Source of the DNA: Hemileia vastatrix
Taxonomy: Eukaryota > Basidiomycota > Pucciniomycetes > Pucciniales > Zaghouaniaceae
Direction of reading: 5' to 3'
Length of the DNA stretch: 64,000 nt
Assembly (NCBI GenBank): GCA_030280995.1
Contig: JASXTE010000004.1
Location: forward strand, 41,102,797-41,166,796
The notes beneath the pieces are model-generated. The model did not search any database, was not told where the DNA came from, and worked only from the letters and a program-made list of their open reading frames with translations. Of this stretch, positions 33,440-46,027 are shown one piece after another; within the stretch, counting starts at the first letter, position 1; the number at the start of each line of letters is the position of its first letter. The translations under genes were made by a program, and so were the position numbers.

Positions 33440-36400
33440 TGATACCACAACAAATATACAAACCCTGATATACTGTGGCACCACAGACAGTTTTATTTCT
33501 AAAAAGTTTTTACAGAGAAATAAAATGAAAATGAAAAAATGGACCACCCAAGGAATCTAATAATTTTTTACAGATCCCCAGGTGGGGGTGGGGGAAAGTA
33601 AAAGAGAAGGTTTATTTAGATTCTGGTGTGATGGAAGGAATTATAAATGCAAGGAATATGCAACAATCTTGAAATACTAGTACAACATGGCTGGACCAAT
33701 ATAACCCACACATTTACTGAAAGGAAATGAGGCTTCAAATGGGAAGGAAATGGGACACTGGCACTAAATTATCAGCCCCCTGGCCCATCCCAGAAATTTC
33801 TCTGATGTTCTGTTATCATCATTTGACTTTCTTTCAGAACTGATTCTTTCTCTTGATTCTAAATAGCAGGCTGGGGATGAGGTTCCAATGGGAAGAACCA
33901 AAGAGGGTATGAAGCACACCAAATGGAGGAGAAAGCTCAATAGAGAAGGGGGGTAGAAGAAGATGGAAAGGTAAGGGGCACAGATAAAAAATTGGCCCCC
34001 TGGCCTCTTTAGAGGTCAGGTGAAACTCCCAGAAAGTCTCCTGGTGTCTCATTACACTCATTAGAATTCTCACAGGAGCTGAAACATTCTCTTGATGCTA
34101 AGTTTCAGGAATATGAGGGGGCACTTGAGGAAGAGGGGGAATTAAAATACAAAACAACAGCATGGAAAATATCTTTCAATATTACAGAAAAGCTCCAGTT
34201 CTCAAGGCTAACTAAAAGCCGCAAGAAAATTGTCTCCAAAGCCTATTGGTAATTCTAACCACTGTTTGAAGATAGAGGAGTCAAGGCCCTTCCACATCAT
34301 TGACCATATGACTTTTCCATTAACCTGATGCCTGGCACAAATATTCAATTTAGTTGCATAATCTCATTTCAAACCTTGGAGTCAGCTGCACTAAAAGAGA
34401 AGATTAAGGAAAACTTAATGAATGGCTTCATTAGAGAACCAAAATCTACCTGGGAGGTTCCTGTGATCCTTGCAGGTGAAAAGGATGGATCATTTAGACC
34501 ATGTATGTATTTCAGAAGGTTGAATGTGCTGACAGTTAAAAACTGATATTCCCTTCTTCTGACTTGTGATCTTTTTGAAAGTCTTCAGGGTTCAGTAACT
34601 TTTACATCCCTAGATCTAAGGGTAGGTTACCACAACATATGTGTAAAAAAGGGGGACAAACACAAACTGAAATTTTTGACTAACTTTAATCATTTTGAAT
34701 GGTTGGTAATGCCTTTTGCTCAATTTAATGCACCTGCTACATTCCAGTACTTCACCAATAGTATCTTACAAGACAGAATAGGAATAGATGTGTCAGTGTA
34801 TTTATAAAACATCTTGATTTACCCCAAATTAGTGGAGGAATACCAAATGTAAGTGAAGGATTAGTTTCTGTGCTTGAGAAAGGTGCTAGTATGGTTGAAA
34901 CCCAAAAAACGTGTCTTTTCATAAAATGAACTCCCCTACCTGGGTATTATCATTTCAAGGATAGGGTGCGTATGGAACAGGAGAAGATAACAGCAGTAAC
35001 AGAGTGGCAAACACAAGAATTAGTGAAGGAGCTCCAGTAATTTTTATGCTGTTCAAATCTTTACCACTATTTTATTGAAAATTATTTTAATATCTGTTGA
35101 CCAATATGCATGCTAAGAAAGAAAAAAGCAAAATTTACATGGACAAGTATCCAGCAAGATTCTTCTGACTACCTGAAGAGGAAAATTGTGATGACCTCTA
35201 TTCTTGTGATCCCAGACTTACTAAAGCCATTTATTCTGGAATGTGACTGTTCAGAATTTTCACTAGGCACTGTATTATGCTGATGGGATGCTTAAAATTT
35301 CTTACAGCCAGTAGCATATTTTTTACACACACTATTGGGCTCTGAATGGAACTAAAAGATTTATAGCAAAGATACTGGCATCAGTAGAAGCTGTACACAC
35401 CTGGTGAAACTACCTGGAAGGAGGACTGCACCATTTGCAAGTTATAATTTATACAGATCACAAAAACTTGCAAAAATTCCTGACCACAAAAAATCTGACA
35501 AAAAGTCAAGCATTCTGGGTGGAGCTATTGAGTAGCATTAGCTTCATTTCTCAATTACAGCAAGGAAGAAAAAATGGAAAACCTGATGCACTATCCCGAT
35601 TCCCTGATTTGTACCCAGAACCAAACCAGTTACACACTGTTGGCACAACTTTACTGAAGGGGAGTCTTGAAGAGGGGGTAATCCTAGGTGAGGTGGAATT
35701 GGAAGATGGGCATTTGATGATATGGGTAAGGAGGGGTAAGGAAAAGGATGACTGGGTATAGGAGTTGGTGAAGGCACTTTTATCTAAGGAGGTACTGGTA
35801 AGGAATGAATTGAAAAAGTATCACTTGAAAGGGGAAGTGCTGTATTGGAATGGTAGGATATTAGTGACAAAAAAATGAAGAGCTCAAGAGGAGGGTGGTC
35901 AAATCAAGCCACTATTCTACAATGACAGGAACCCAGGACCTCTAAAGACAGTGGAGCTTATAAATCATAAATTTTATTGGATTTACATGAAGGCATATTT
36001 CCAGCGCTATTTAACCACATGTAACTCTTGCCAGAGGAACAAAGTAAGTTTAAAAGTCACACCACTAACCCCCATAAACATACCCAAGCAGCCATGGAAG
36101 AAACTCTCATATGATCTTGTAGTGGAGTTACCTAAGTTACAAGAAAAAAAAACTATCCTCACATTTTTTGACTGCTGAAACAATATGGCACACTGTGTCC
36201 CCACTAGTTCCAAGGTCAAATCAGAAGGTATTACAGACTTAATGGTGGAACATGTGTGGAAGTTACATGGATTCCCTGAAAGTACAGTATCAGACAGGGG
36301 AAGTACTTTTAACTCTAATTTGTTAAAGGAAATGAATGAGCAACTAAAAATTGGGCCCATATTTTCAACAGCATGGCATTCACAGACCAATGGGCAATCT

Positions 36401-37926
36401 GAGAAAGTGAATAAGGAAATTGAAAAAATACCTATTCTATTTCATTAGATATCAGCAAGATGATTGGGTGCAGCTTCTACCATTTTCAGAACTATAATTC
36501 AACAACCAGACACATTCTGAAACTGGCATGTCACCTTTCTATGCCAACTATGGATACCACCCAACATTATCAGTTGGTACAAAATTAATGTTTCAAGTTC
36601 CAAAAGCTGAAAAATGGATTCAGAAAATACTGAATATATGTCAAGAGTTGGAATCAGCACTCAAACTATCCCAACATGATCAAGAAAAAACTCAACATCA
36701 GGTGCTACAGGTAGGTGATGAGGTTTGGTTAATGTCACTGGATGACCTACGCACAAGGTAGAGGATTTTCTGAGTAAGTGAGATTGGAAAAGATGATTGA
36801 AGACTACTTTGAAGCACAGAGGAATACTTCAAGGGAGTGGTTTTAAGATAAATCAAAGATAGTTTACTACTGCTTTGAGATAAGTCCAAGGTGAAAAATA
36901 ATGTAATTTACAGTAACACTAAATACTCAGGTTAATCTTACAAAGGGTTTGAACTTAATAATCAAAAGTTTTTTAGGAGTTTAAGAGCTTGAAAAGAAAC
37001 TTATTAATAAGAAAGGTAGGAAACAATAATAGCCTTATATAAATTTAGCTACTATCACAACAATATTATAATTTAATTCTAAGGAATGTCAAACCGAATC
37101 CACCCAATTATATAGAAAACTCAACCTTGCATGGATCCCTTTAATAAAGTTCACTTAATTTATCAATGAACCTCCAATATAACCCACTAATCATTTAACC
37201 TTACTTCTATTACTACTCACAGACCTTTAATTACCCTCAGACACACAATAACCCAACACTAAAAATATATCATCAATCCTAGCACTAATACATTGCAAAT
37301 TTGCCTATAGTTGAAAAGTATAAGCAGATGATTGACTAATGTAGATTTAAGGTTTAGATAGCACAGTTTTTAGCATGGTCAAATCAAGACACACAGAGGG
37401 AGAAACAGTTTCTATGTAGATGTTACTTTCTGCACTTTGAGTATGAATTTATATACTGATTTATGGGTTTAAAGATTGACTTTTTCTTCAAGTGTCACAT
37501 GGAACATGAAAGTTAAGCTCCTAATCCTTTTCCACATTATGCCCAAGCACCATGCTAGATCAAAAGAAATTAGGCCCATTTTAGATCAACGGAAAGATAT
37601 TTGAATCAGCATATAAATTGGAACTACCAATTTCAATAATACAAGTGCACCCAGTTTTAAATATTTCATTACTCACAAAGAAACAAGAAGATAGAATACC
37701 AGGGAGCCCAGAAGAGCCACTGGCACCAATATATGTAGGAAATGAAGAGGAGTTTGAAGTAGAAAAGATTATTGCTAAGCAGGTGTACAGGGAGAAAGTT
37801 AAGTATTTGGTGCACTGGAAAGGATATGAGGTGGGAGATAGGTCTTGGGAACCAGTAGAGAGCTTAGTTAATGCTAAGGAAAAGGTTATGGAGTTTGAGA
37901 AGGAGGGAAAGGGGAAGGAAGGGTAA
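33440..37926 (+). pseudogene. D pol (protease, RT, RNase H, integrase, chromodomain), broken
   Basis: Protease trace near 33470 reads YCGTTDSFISKKF (Asp of DSG lost). RT: 34328-34546 with NLMNGFIREPKSTWEVPVI and FRRLNVLT, then TFTSLDLRVGYHN and EWLVMPF. The catalytic YLDD has become YL, stop, N near 34803. RNase H: YTDHKNLQKFLTTK and GRKNGKPDALSRFPDL (35435-35761). Integrase: YLTTCNSCQRNK, SYDLVVELP, VSDRGSTFNSNL, TNGQSEKVNKEIEK; the DDE residues remain but the frame is broken several times. After the inserted LTR, LDQKKLGPF, stop, INGKIFESAYKLELP leads to HPVLNISLL and a readable chromodomain (EVEKIIAKQVYREKVKYLVHWKGYEVGDRSWEP, 37741-37870). The 3' LTR follows within about 12 bp of the stop. 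Confidence 0.87.
36733..37511 (-). mobile_element. Solo LTR, family C, in D integrase (TSD GTTAA)
   Basis: 779 bp between perfect duplicates GTTAA (36728-36732 and 37512-37516). Plus-strand ends TGTCACTGGATGACC and CACATGGAACATGAAA; sense orientation minus, as in element C. The D reading resumes directly after it. Confidence 0.93.
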
Positions 37927-38235
37927 AAGGGGGGTAATGTTAGGATTTGGGTTGAGAGGCAAGGAGGAGTGCTATGGGTACTATGCATTGTGGTAGGCAG
38001 AATAAAGGGATATTTCATAAGGGATTTTATGGGGAAGAGTGTGGGGAACTTCTCATCAGAAAGATCATCTAGAAATTCAGGTACTTCTTAGGCTCTCATG
38101 GTTTTAACCCTCACTGTTAGTATCACCAACATAGTCAGTCTTAGTCTCACTTCTGTTCTCAGAATAGTCAGTCACCTCTTAGGCTGGTTTTAGCACTAGT
38201 AGTAGTCCACCTTCTTAGTTATTTAAATATCTCTC
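37927..38235 (+). repeat. D polypurine tract and 3' LTR (right end approximate)
   Basis: AAAAGGGGGG just upstream of TGTTAGGATTTGGG (LTR start 37938). Matches the 5' LTR to about 38205, after which similarity fades. Confidence 0.75.
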
Positions 38236-40153
38236 AATTGGAGATATAAGATGAGTATGAAGTTTGAGATGATCTGAGAGTTTAAAAAGTGGGAGTGTTT
38301 TGTCTGACACAGAATTCAAGAAGGCCTAGATTAGAAAAAATCTATATCACATTGGTTTACCTGAAGTTACACTTTTTACTCAAAAAATTGAATAAATCTT
38401 GATTTAAATGGCTTAAGGTTGTTTGAAGAAAACTTAAAAATAATTATGGAGACTTATAGTTAAAATTTATGCATTGATTTGGCCGAAAACTGTAACTTTA
38501 GGTAAGAAAATCTTATGTGTGTTTTAGCTCTCCCATAACTTTTTGAGTTATATGTGAGTGTAGTGTAGCATGACAGAGAGTGCATATGAGAGTTTACCAG
38601 AATCCTACAGGGAGGGCCTAATAGAGAGTTTGTGTGTGTGATAATGAAGTGTGTTGATGGTGATGATAATGAAGTGTGTTGATAGTGATGATAATGATGT
38701 TGATGTTATTAATAATATTTTCACTCACTCATCCTTTCTCTTTTTACCATGTGTCTGTGGATATAAATCACCTGATAGTCTTTTCTCAATTGAGAAATTG
38801 GTGCATTTTGGATCTGCACCTCTATATTAAAATTTTTTCTAATATATAATTATTATTTGTCTTGTGAAACATCAATGGCTCTAAATCCTTTTATCTTTAT
38901 TTCTTCTCCTCTCAACCAAAATTATTTATGTGCTCAGCTCAAAAGAAACACCCAGATGTCTTTCACATTGATTAAAGATTTCCAATTAGATTATTCCAAA
39001 TGTTTTTGACCAATTTCCTTTTTATATGTTTCTGTATTTCTATCAATTAATCAAAAATGTATATCTTTTCCTTTTAACCAAAATTGTGTTCAGCTTGAAG
39101 CTCAAAGGAAAATCTTTATTAAAAGCATAAAAAAGACTTAAAAATTAAAAGTGTAATATAAAAAAAAGGACAAAAAGAAATAATAAAGAAAAAACAACTC
39201 AAAGGAAGAGAAAATGCAGCATATCTCTTGCTTTAGCAGGCCACAAAAAATTTCTCCTGCCATTTTTAGGGCTGAAAGTAGAAAGGCCTGTCCTAAAAAA
39301 TGCCTTAGTCTGGTTATCACAGAAAAGTTTTCAATGTAGTTTCCCATTTAGTGTAACACCATATTATTCTGTTTTCATTTTTTTACTCTTTTCATTCCTA
39401 GTTTTTAAAAATTATCTCAAAAACAATAAAAATCCTAAATTTCTTTATATGAATTTACTAATTTCTCTTCTAAACAATTTGAAAGATAAAAGACCATACA
39501 ACTGAAGAAGCATTATCATCTCATCCTTATAAACTGGTTAAATTTTAAACCTAACTATTATTCATGATTTGGCACTGATGAAGCCAGTATTTTTCAAAAC
39601 TTCCTCCTTCCTCAATAGTCAAAATTGTGGCATAATATTATTTTCTAGTGATTCATAAAGTTTTATACCTTTAATTAAAAAAACACTTCTGCATTTAAAT
39701 TTATTACTCCTTATATATTTATTCAACCCAATATAGAGAAAAATTAACTCAATTTTTTTCTCAAAGTAAATTCTCAGGACAGTTTAAATTTGGCTTCAAG
39801 TTCTCATTGGCTTAATTGTGTTTTTAGAATGTTCAATATACTTATTTTTGAAATTTTTAGTTTATGAGTATCTTCAGCCCTGTTGGTAAATCATTTTTAT
39901 GCATATTTTACTGAATAATACCTCATTTATTTCTCAATTAGACTCCAAAAAATACTTTTATCTGTATTTTTTCAATCAAATGAGAAATTCTACTGAATCA
40001 ATTAGCTGCTTCTGTAAGTCTCAAAACCTTATTCCATTTTTTTAAAATAATCAATTATCTATTGGATTCAGATGTGCTTTGTACTTACTTATCAATTTTT
40101 TCACTCCCACTTAATAGAATGTTAATCATTGCACTTCAGCAATATACACATTA
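38236..40153. other. AT-rich spacer with one minisatellite
   Basis: No gene recognised. 38639-38706 holds about 2.5 copies of a ~24-bp unit (GATAATGAAGTGTGTTGATG). Confidence 0.55.
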
Positions 40154-40200
40154 GGGGGTGTCAGTTCTGGAAAATCTGCACTTACAAATCTGCACTTAAA
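40154..40200 (+). repeat. H2 left TIR and subterminal motif repeats
   Basis: GGGGGTGTCAGTTCTGGAAAA, then AATCTGCACTTA twice and AATCGGCACTTA further in; the right end (45484-45523) carries the inverse. Confidence 0.88.
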
Positions 40201-40461
40201 TTTGACCAAATCGGCACTTATCTAAGTGTGGATTTCCAAAAGACACTAGCCCCAATACTGGTGGATTTCAAAAGTGAAAAAAGTCACTTATTTCACTCAA
40301 ATCCGCACTTTCTCAACCAAAAGTGCTAATTTCACCATCAAGTCCCATTTCACTGATTTGTCAGCATCATCCCATTCATACGCAGCACTCTGAAGCATAA
40401 CACTTCATAACTCAAAACATTGTACATCATTTACATCTTCATATCATATCATATAAGATTT

Positions 40462-41727
40462 ATGCCTTCCTCACTTTCAAATTGTGATAAATTACATAAA
40501 GCAATGACTTTCATGGCTCTTGAACTGCTCTTGGACTCTGATTGCAATTCTGATTCTGATCTAGAAGAAGATTTTGTCTTTTTATCAAAAATGGCCACGA
40601 AATGTTACCTTCTTCCCAGAAAGCCTCAAGTACTTCATACCCCCAAGTACACCATCCAAACACTTCTTAACCTATCTACACCCAGTTTTAGACAGCTGTT
40701 CAGGACTTTTCAGGAATGTTTCCTTAAATTTCTTGAGCTTATTCAGGATCATCCCATATTTCACAATAATTCTCAAAAAGAACAACGACATCCTTCAATT
40801 CAATTGGCCATCACACTATGTCGTTTGGGTTCAAATGGTAATGGAGCCACTTTGAAACATTTAGAAAATGCCTTTGATTTAGGCTATGGTTCAGTTAACA
40901 CTTATACCAAACAGTGTATCACTGCCATCAACTCCTTGGAATCTCAACATCTCACCTGGCCAACAAAAGAAGAGCCACTTGAATCATCTCATTTTTTGCA
41001 AGCAGAGGGCTTCCCAGGAAGTATTGGTTTTGTTGATGGTACTACTATTCCTTTGAGCCAGAAACCTGCTCAAGGTGGAAACAATTACTTTGACCGTAAA
41101 AAGAGGTAGATTATTCTTAACTCCTTTCATTCTCTTTGAAACTAAAACAAACAAATATATCTTCTTTATAGATATTCAATTTCTGTTCAGCTTATATGTG
41201 ACATAAACAAAAAATTTATATCATTCTTCGCTGGCTATCCTGGCTCATGTCATGACTCCTACTTCTTCCAAAGAATGCAAATTTCAAATTAACCTGAAAA
41301 ATTCTTTGATGAAGATCAGTATCATCTTGCAGATTCTGCTTATGTGGATGGAAATTATGTACTTCCTGATTTTCGGCAAGCAGCTTCAGAAGACAGTCAA
41401 AATGCCAAGTTCAACAATCATTTGGCAAAGTCAAGAGTCCGTATTGAACATTCTATTGGAATCTTGAAAGGCTGTTTTTCTAGTTTAAGGGAATTAAGAA
41501 GTCCTCTTAGAAATAAATCTGAAATGGAGGCGGTGATCAACTGGATTCTGTGTTGCACTATACTTCATAACCTACTTGCTGACCTCAAAGATCAATGGTT
41601 AGAGCTGTATGAAGATGAACAAGTTGATTCACCTCCGACTATATCCAACACTTTTATTTCTCAATCAACTAGTATAAGGGCAAAAATTCTTCCAATAACA
41701 CTCCATCATTTTTCAATGCAATTTTAA
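40462..41727 (+). pseudogene. H2 Harbinger transposase, two exons, one stop
   Basis: Nearly complete PIF/Harbinger-type transposase (DDE nuclease acting on the element ends). Start at 40462 (MPSSLSNCDKLH) is preferred over 40420 because H3 starts the same way. Exon 1 to 41105 holds the acidic SDSDLEED, PRKPQVLHTPKYT, a helix-turn-helix region (QLAITLCRLGSNGNGATLKHL) and VDGTTIPLSQKP with the first Asp. Donor AGAG/GTAGAT and acceptor TTTATAG/AT restore KKR-YSISVQ. Exon 2 holds YPGSCHDS (second Asp) and RVRIEHSIGILKGCF (Glu). One TAA at 41290-41292, after RMQISN, is the only lesion I see. About 405 residues, normal for the family. Confidence 0.87.
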
Positions 41728-42314
41728 TTTTAATTTTTCATTCTCTTCAAATGATCAATTTGCATGTGTTATTCACTGAGAATGGTAAATTTTTTTGAAT
41801 ATTTTTTTGGTTTTTGAATTTGCTGTTAAAGTCTTATTTTTTTTATCTCTCTGTGTTTTCTTTCATCAACTCAACATGAAATTGCATATTTTCAGCAAAC
41901 GCATATTTTTCAGTAACTCTCTTTTTTTTCTTCACTCATATCTGTTTTCTCCTCTCTTCCTACATTACTCAAACAATTTCACTTATATTTCTTTTTTCTC
42001 AACTCATCTCTCCAGGTAAGTCATTTTATCTTTTTTACTTAATTTTTTGCTAATTTTTTTTTTTTTGGTTTTTTAGGTTTTTTTTTTTTTTTTTTTTTTT
42101 TTTTGTAAGTGGTTTTTTTTAAATTTATAGGTAAAATTAACTTTTTTTTTCTATCTCTCTCTCTCTCCCTCTTTTCTCTCATTTATCCTATTCTTTATCC
42201 CCCCTTGGCCTGGGCTTTTTCCCACCTTTACCCTCTCCTTGGAATGGATACATCTCCTCTCCTTCAGTCTCAATACATCAATATACATTGTTAACAAAAC
42301 CCTTTTACATATGA
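41728..42314 (+). promoter_or_regulatory. Leader and intron region before the H2 dioxygenase remnant
   Basis: Conserved with H1: CAACATGAAATTGCATATTTTC and the donor CTCTCCAG/GTAAGT near 42016. Contains a poly-T run of about 27 bases (42078-42104). No coding signal. Confidence 0.5.
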
Positions 42315-42727
42315 TTAGATCAGGGTACATATGTTTTTTCTCCTATTCAAATATTTCTTGAAATTTGAAGACGTGTACCCTGATCTTTGGCCGAAGATCA
42401 GCGTACACCATGGTATTTTTGCCTGCAAACATGTGTTCAGTGATATTTGAAGAGGTGGACCTTCATCTTCGGCCAAACATCAGAGTCCACCATTGTATAT
42501 TGGCCTTGATAAAAATTTTATCAGAGATTTTGAGAAGTGTACCCTGATCTTCGCACAAAGATCAGGGTACACATGAGTGGGTTTACCACTATATTGTTTC
42601 CTTTCAACACATTGTTCTTAAAAATTGAAAAGGTGTACCTTGATCTAAAAGCAAAGATCAGCGTAAACATGTGTATTTTTGCTTCAATTCAAAATGTTTA
42701 TGAAATTTGTAGAGGTGTACCTGAATT
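42315..42727. repeat. Hairpin-forming tandem array, 82-bp period
   Basis: 36-bp inverted repeats start at 42373, 42455, 42537 and 42633, with a partial fifth at 42715; spacing 82, 82, 96 and 82. First arm GTGTACCCTGATCTTTGG pairs with CCGAAGATCAGCGTACAC with two mismatches; the third is nearly perfect. A half unit (GATCAGGGTACAT) lies at 42318. It stands where H1 has the dioxygenase part with the HxD iron ligands. The period is not a multiple of three and repeat peptides change frame, so I treat it as non-coding. Confidence 0.85.
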
Positions 42728-43057
42728 TTCACATATATTAATCCTATCACTGGACAACCTATTCTGTCACCTGCAAAAATTAAAGGACATGGATTATATT
42801 TCCCGGATCATAGATGTATAATTGATTTTGGATTAGGAAATGGAATTATCAAAACAGTTTGGAATTATTCTTACAATAATCACCAAACCACAAAGGCTCC
42901 TCCAGGTTTGGAATCTTGTCAAGACTTCACACATTTTGGTTGCTCTTTCCAGATCAGTCAAAAGTTAATCCAACAAATAAACAAGTTAAAAAAAGAAGAA
43001 AAAGGTAATAAATTTAAAAATTCCTTAGGTAGATCTAAAAAGTATGGGGATTCGTAG
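42728..43057 (+). pseudogene. H2 Tet-like dioxygenase, C-terminal remnant
   Basis: Open frame of 109 codons without its own start, FTYINPITGQPILSPAKIKG onward, to TAG at 43055-43057. It aligns residue by residue with the H1 protein: GHGLYFPDHRCIIDFGLG, IIKTVW, NHQTTKAPPG (distal iron His kept), HFGCSFQIS and a basic GRSKKYGD end. The upstream half with HxD is missing and replaced by the hairpin array. High identity with no stops suggests loss was recent or the part was spliced to something else. Confidence 0.8.
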
Positions 43058-43779
43058 AGTCACCAAATATTTATTATTCTTCCATAAATTTTTAATAAAT
43101 AAATATGATATTTCAATTTATGAAATTAAAGTAATGGGCCAACAACCATGTGTTGTATATAAGGTAATCATGATAACATTAATTTGTTTCATGGGGTTCC
43201 TCTAGCCAATACCTGTGGAAAGTCCCAAACCTAGTTTCTAGACTTGATCTGCATTTTGGCATGAGGAATTGTCATTACTTTAAAAGTAGTAAATTTGACA
43301 TATCTTATTTATATATTAATTAATTTATGTAATTATATTAAATTTTGATGACTTTCACCCTTTACTTCAATAAAATGCAGGGGAGGGTATTGCCAATTTT
43401 TTAAATCTGACATGTGAAATTGATGACTTAGAAAAATTTTGTGGTACCAACCCCTTGTTTCAATAAAATTCAAGGGGAGGTATTGCCAAATTTTCAATAG
43501 AGATATTGAATTTTATTGACTTAGAAGTATTTAGATAAGCAAACTTATTGACTTGAAAGTAAAGATAGAAAATTTTTATTATATTTTCAAATTTTTGTCA
43601 AAATAAAAGTATAAGCAAACTTATTGAGTTGAATGTAAAGATAGAAAAATTGTATGATATTTTCAAAAATTTGTCAAAAATAATGTACTATATTCAAGAC
43701 CTTTTATAAGTCAGCATATAAGAAAATATTACCAAAAAGAAATCAAACAAAATTAAATTAACTAGAAAAAAAATTTATC
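43058..43779. other. H2 conserved 3' block and tandem array
   Basis: 43140-43290 matches H1 8255-8410. 43345-43500 holds two array units (CACCCTTTACTTCAATAAA, CCAACCCCTTGTTTCAATAAA). 43530-43680 has two copies of a ~65-bp AT-rich repeat (AAGCAAACTTATTGA). Confidence 0.75.
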
Positions 43780-45153
43780 AATTGAAAAGGTCAAGTAATT
43801 TTTTAATGTCCTCATAAGATTTTCCATTTTTACACATTCCATAATGAAATCTTTTTTTTAAAACTCTCTTGTTTTTCCAATTCACAAGAAGCCATTTCTC
43901 TTTGAAATTGAAGGTCTTCTCTTTGAAATTGACGGTCTTCTCTTTGAAATTGACGGTCTTCTCTTTGAAATTGACAGTCATTTACTCTTTCCATCTGCTC
44001 TGCCTCAAATTATTTTTCTTCCAAATCTAAGGCTTGCTGATCTTTACTTAGCATATGATCAAACATCATCTTCTCAAAGTCAAGGGCATTTTTCGCAATA
44101 GTTGATTTCGCTGGGAAAATTAAATTGAAATAAATAAATAAATGAGTTATTGATTAAGATATATAGTAAACAAATCTTACTTATATCTTTTTTTTCGAAA
44201 TAATCCTCAAGGGAGCCAAATGAGCTTGTTGAAGTATTACCACGTTTTAATAGATGGTTCAAGTTCATTGAAGTTGAAGCTCGACGCTTTAGTTTGGAGC
44301 TTGAGCAAGAGGCTTCAGGAAGTTCATCTAAAACAGCTTCTAAAGTGGGATTCACATTTGCAGAATCAAGATTATTTAATGGAGATTGAGTTTGAGAAGT
44401 AGGAGACTAGAATGAAAGAGAAAATCAGAGAAGAATTGAAGAAAAAACAAAAAGTAAACATACATTTAAATTTTGGGCCTCTGAGGATTCAGATCTGCTG
44501 CAATATAATTGTTCTGCTTGACAGTCGGGATCATCTTCAGCTGAACTATGGTTAGAAGGTGGAGGGGATTGATCTCCTTCAAGTAAAGGTGTGTCGGGAG
44601 GATTATAGGAAGGTTTGGATCCAGAGGGTATATCCTTAGTAGTATCGTGTAGAAACCAAGGGTTTACATCAACTCGGGAGCCAAAAAGATTATCCATTTC
44701 CTCATAGAAAGGACACATGACATTGAGCTTTTTGGAAACAGTAGTAATTCCAATCTCCAAATAATCATTGTCAATACCAAAGCCAGTTTCATTTGCAACA
44801 TGATGAGCCTTTTTATATTTTGATTGGTAACTCTTAAATCTCTCCTTCATTTGTTTAGGATTGATATCGATTCTCCTCCTTGTTTTCTTCCTTACTTCAT
44901 TGGCCATCAATAAGTAGCCATTAAACTTTGAAAAAGGTGGACGTCCAATACAAGTGGACTTTTCACATCCAAAAAATGCTTCAAAATTTGATTTTATTTT
45001 AAGGAAGTTGATTATGATGAGATAATCATCCTTTTTAAGCTGACCTAAACCTGACTTTGATTTTTCAGGTGTAGGGCTTGCTTTACGAGGAGACTTTTGT
45101 GACGAAGCAGATTTTTGAGTTACCTTTTGAGATTTGGAATGCCTGGGAGGCAT
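43780..45153 (-). pseudogene. H2 Myb/SANT-like plus coiled-coil protein, three exons, one stop
   Basis: Exons 45153-44464, 44406-44181 and 44110 down to about 43780, with GT...AG borders and matching phases. Start MPPRHSKSQ. Myb/SANT-like domain: LKKDDYLIIINFLKIKSNF, IGRPPFSKFNGYLLMANEV, RFKSYQSKYKKAHHV, TGFGI, LNVMCPFYEEMD. The linker is Ser/Pro/acidic-rich; exon 2 holds a KLKRRAST patch. Exon 3 begins KSTIAKNALDFEKM and then has TAA at 44010-44012. The coiled coil beyond contains four QFQREDR heptads. Compared with H1, exon 1 is intact here and exon 3 is broken. Confidence 0.8.
43896..43979 (-). repeat. 21-bp tandem repeat (four units) in the Myb-like gene
   Basis: Codes the heptad QFQRED(R/L) four times in the frame of exon 3. 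Confidence 0.88.
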
Positions 45154-45476
45154 TATGAAACTGGCACATAACAAGAAAAAAAATAAAGACGTAGAAGAAA
45201 TAAGTAAAAAAGAATGTAAACATGCCTGGTCAAAATGTTGAAAATTTCAGGAAGGGGTGTGTGCCGAGGATTGCTGGGTAGGTAGCAAGGAAGTTCAGTG
45301 TATCACATGTGATAGAGATGGTATGGGAAAGAAAGGGATGATGTGGCCAACATGTGGTTTTGAAAAAAAAATCACAAAAAAAGTGCTGATTTGAGGTCAG
45401 AACTGACACCCATTTTTGAAATAAGTGACTTTTTTGCAAAATTTAAGTGCTGATTTGTAAGTTCTGATTTGGTTTG

Positions 45477-45505
45477 AAATCCGCACTTAAGTTAAGTGCG
45501 GATTT
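45477..45505. repeat. Subterminal palindrome at H2 right end
   Basis: Perfect arms AAATCCGCACTTAA and TTAAGTGCGGATTT around one G. Counterpart of H1 10725-10747. Confidence 0.88.
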
Positions 45506-45523
45506 TCCAGAACTGACACCCCC

Positions 45524-46027
45524 TATTATTTCTACATGGTTACCTTCTTCCACATCCTCCAAACTATTTTTTGATCAAAAAGATTTCATAATGTTGACCA
45601 AAGCCAAGAAGAAAATTAATTAAGTGCATGCATTTTTGTGCCATGTAATGGAGAATTTATGTACATACAGATAATTCAAAATACAATTGCTTTATATACT
45701 CTTACCACTTTCAAAAATTTACCTAAAATAATACATTTGGTAGCAGATGGAAGATGTTAAACCTTCAATGTTTTACAAATTAGATGTATATGGATTTTAA
45801 TACCCAAAATACCTTTGTAACATAAACTAGAACTTAATGAATGAGGAAACTCAAGTGATCAATATTTGATTTAACTTGTATTTAGTTAATTTTTTTCATA
45901 GGGGTGATAAATACTGCAATCAAGTAATAAATTGTGCCTGTAAAATCCATGTAGCTAACAAATATTTTCTAGAACAGCTGTGAATACTCTAAGTGACTTA
46001 TAATAATTAAAAACCAAAATATGATTC
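45524..46027. other. Spacer between H2 and element C
   Basis: AT-rich; nothing recognisable. Ends in GATTC, the element C target site (46023-46027). Confidence 0.5.

Larger units (their letters stand above)
31975..38235 (+). mobile_element. Decayed Ty3/gypsy chromovirus D
   Basis: Plus-strand element: a short LTR at each end (about 270-300 bp), gag from 32311, protease near 33450, RT 34250-35200, RNase H to 35640, integrase 35700-36730, family-C solo LTR 36733-37511, then the integrase tail and chromodomain to 37926. Many stops and frameshifts. The outer ends are approximate because the LTR 3' ends have diverged and I could not find a TSD. Confidence 0.85.
40154..45523. mobile_element. PIF/Harbinger-type DNA transposon H2
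   Basis: 5370 bp between GGGGGTGTCAGTTCTGG (40154) and its reverse complement ending 45523; flanks TTA on the left and TATTA on the right. Same gene order as H1: transposase (+), dioxygenase remnant (+), tandem array, Myb/SANT-like gene (-). Subterminal regions hold repeated AAATCNGCACTTA motifs in both orientations (40175-40215 and 45440-45505). Confidence 0.92.

Noticed and set aside
33834..34073. Minus-strand frame in element D
   Set aside because: Falls in the decayed protease-RT spacer of D; no motif and low-complexity composition.
42365..42821. Two open frames with repeated peptides (DLRPKIRVH-like)
   Set aside because: They arise from the 82-bp hairpin array; the period is not a multiple of three and the peptide changes frame between units.
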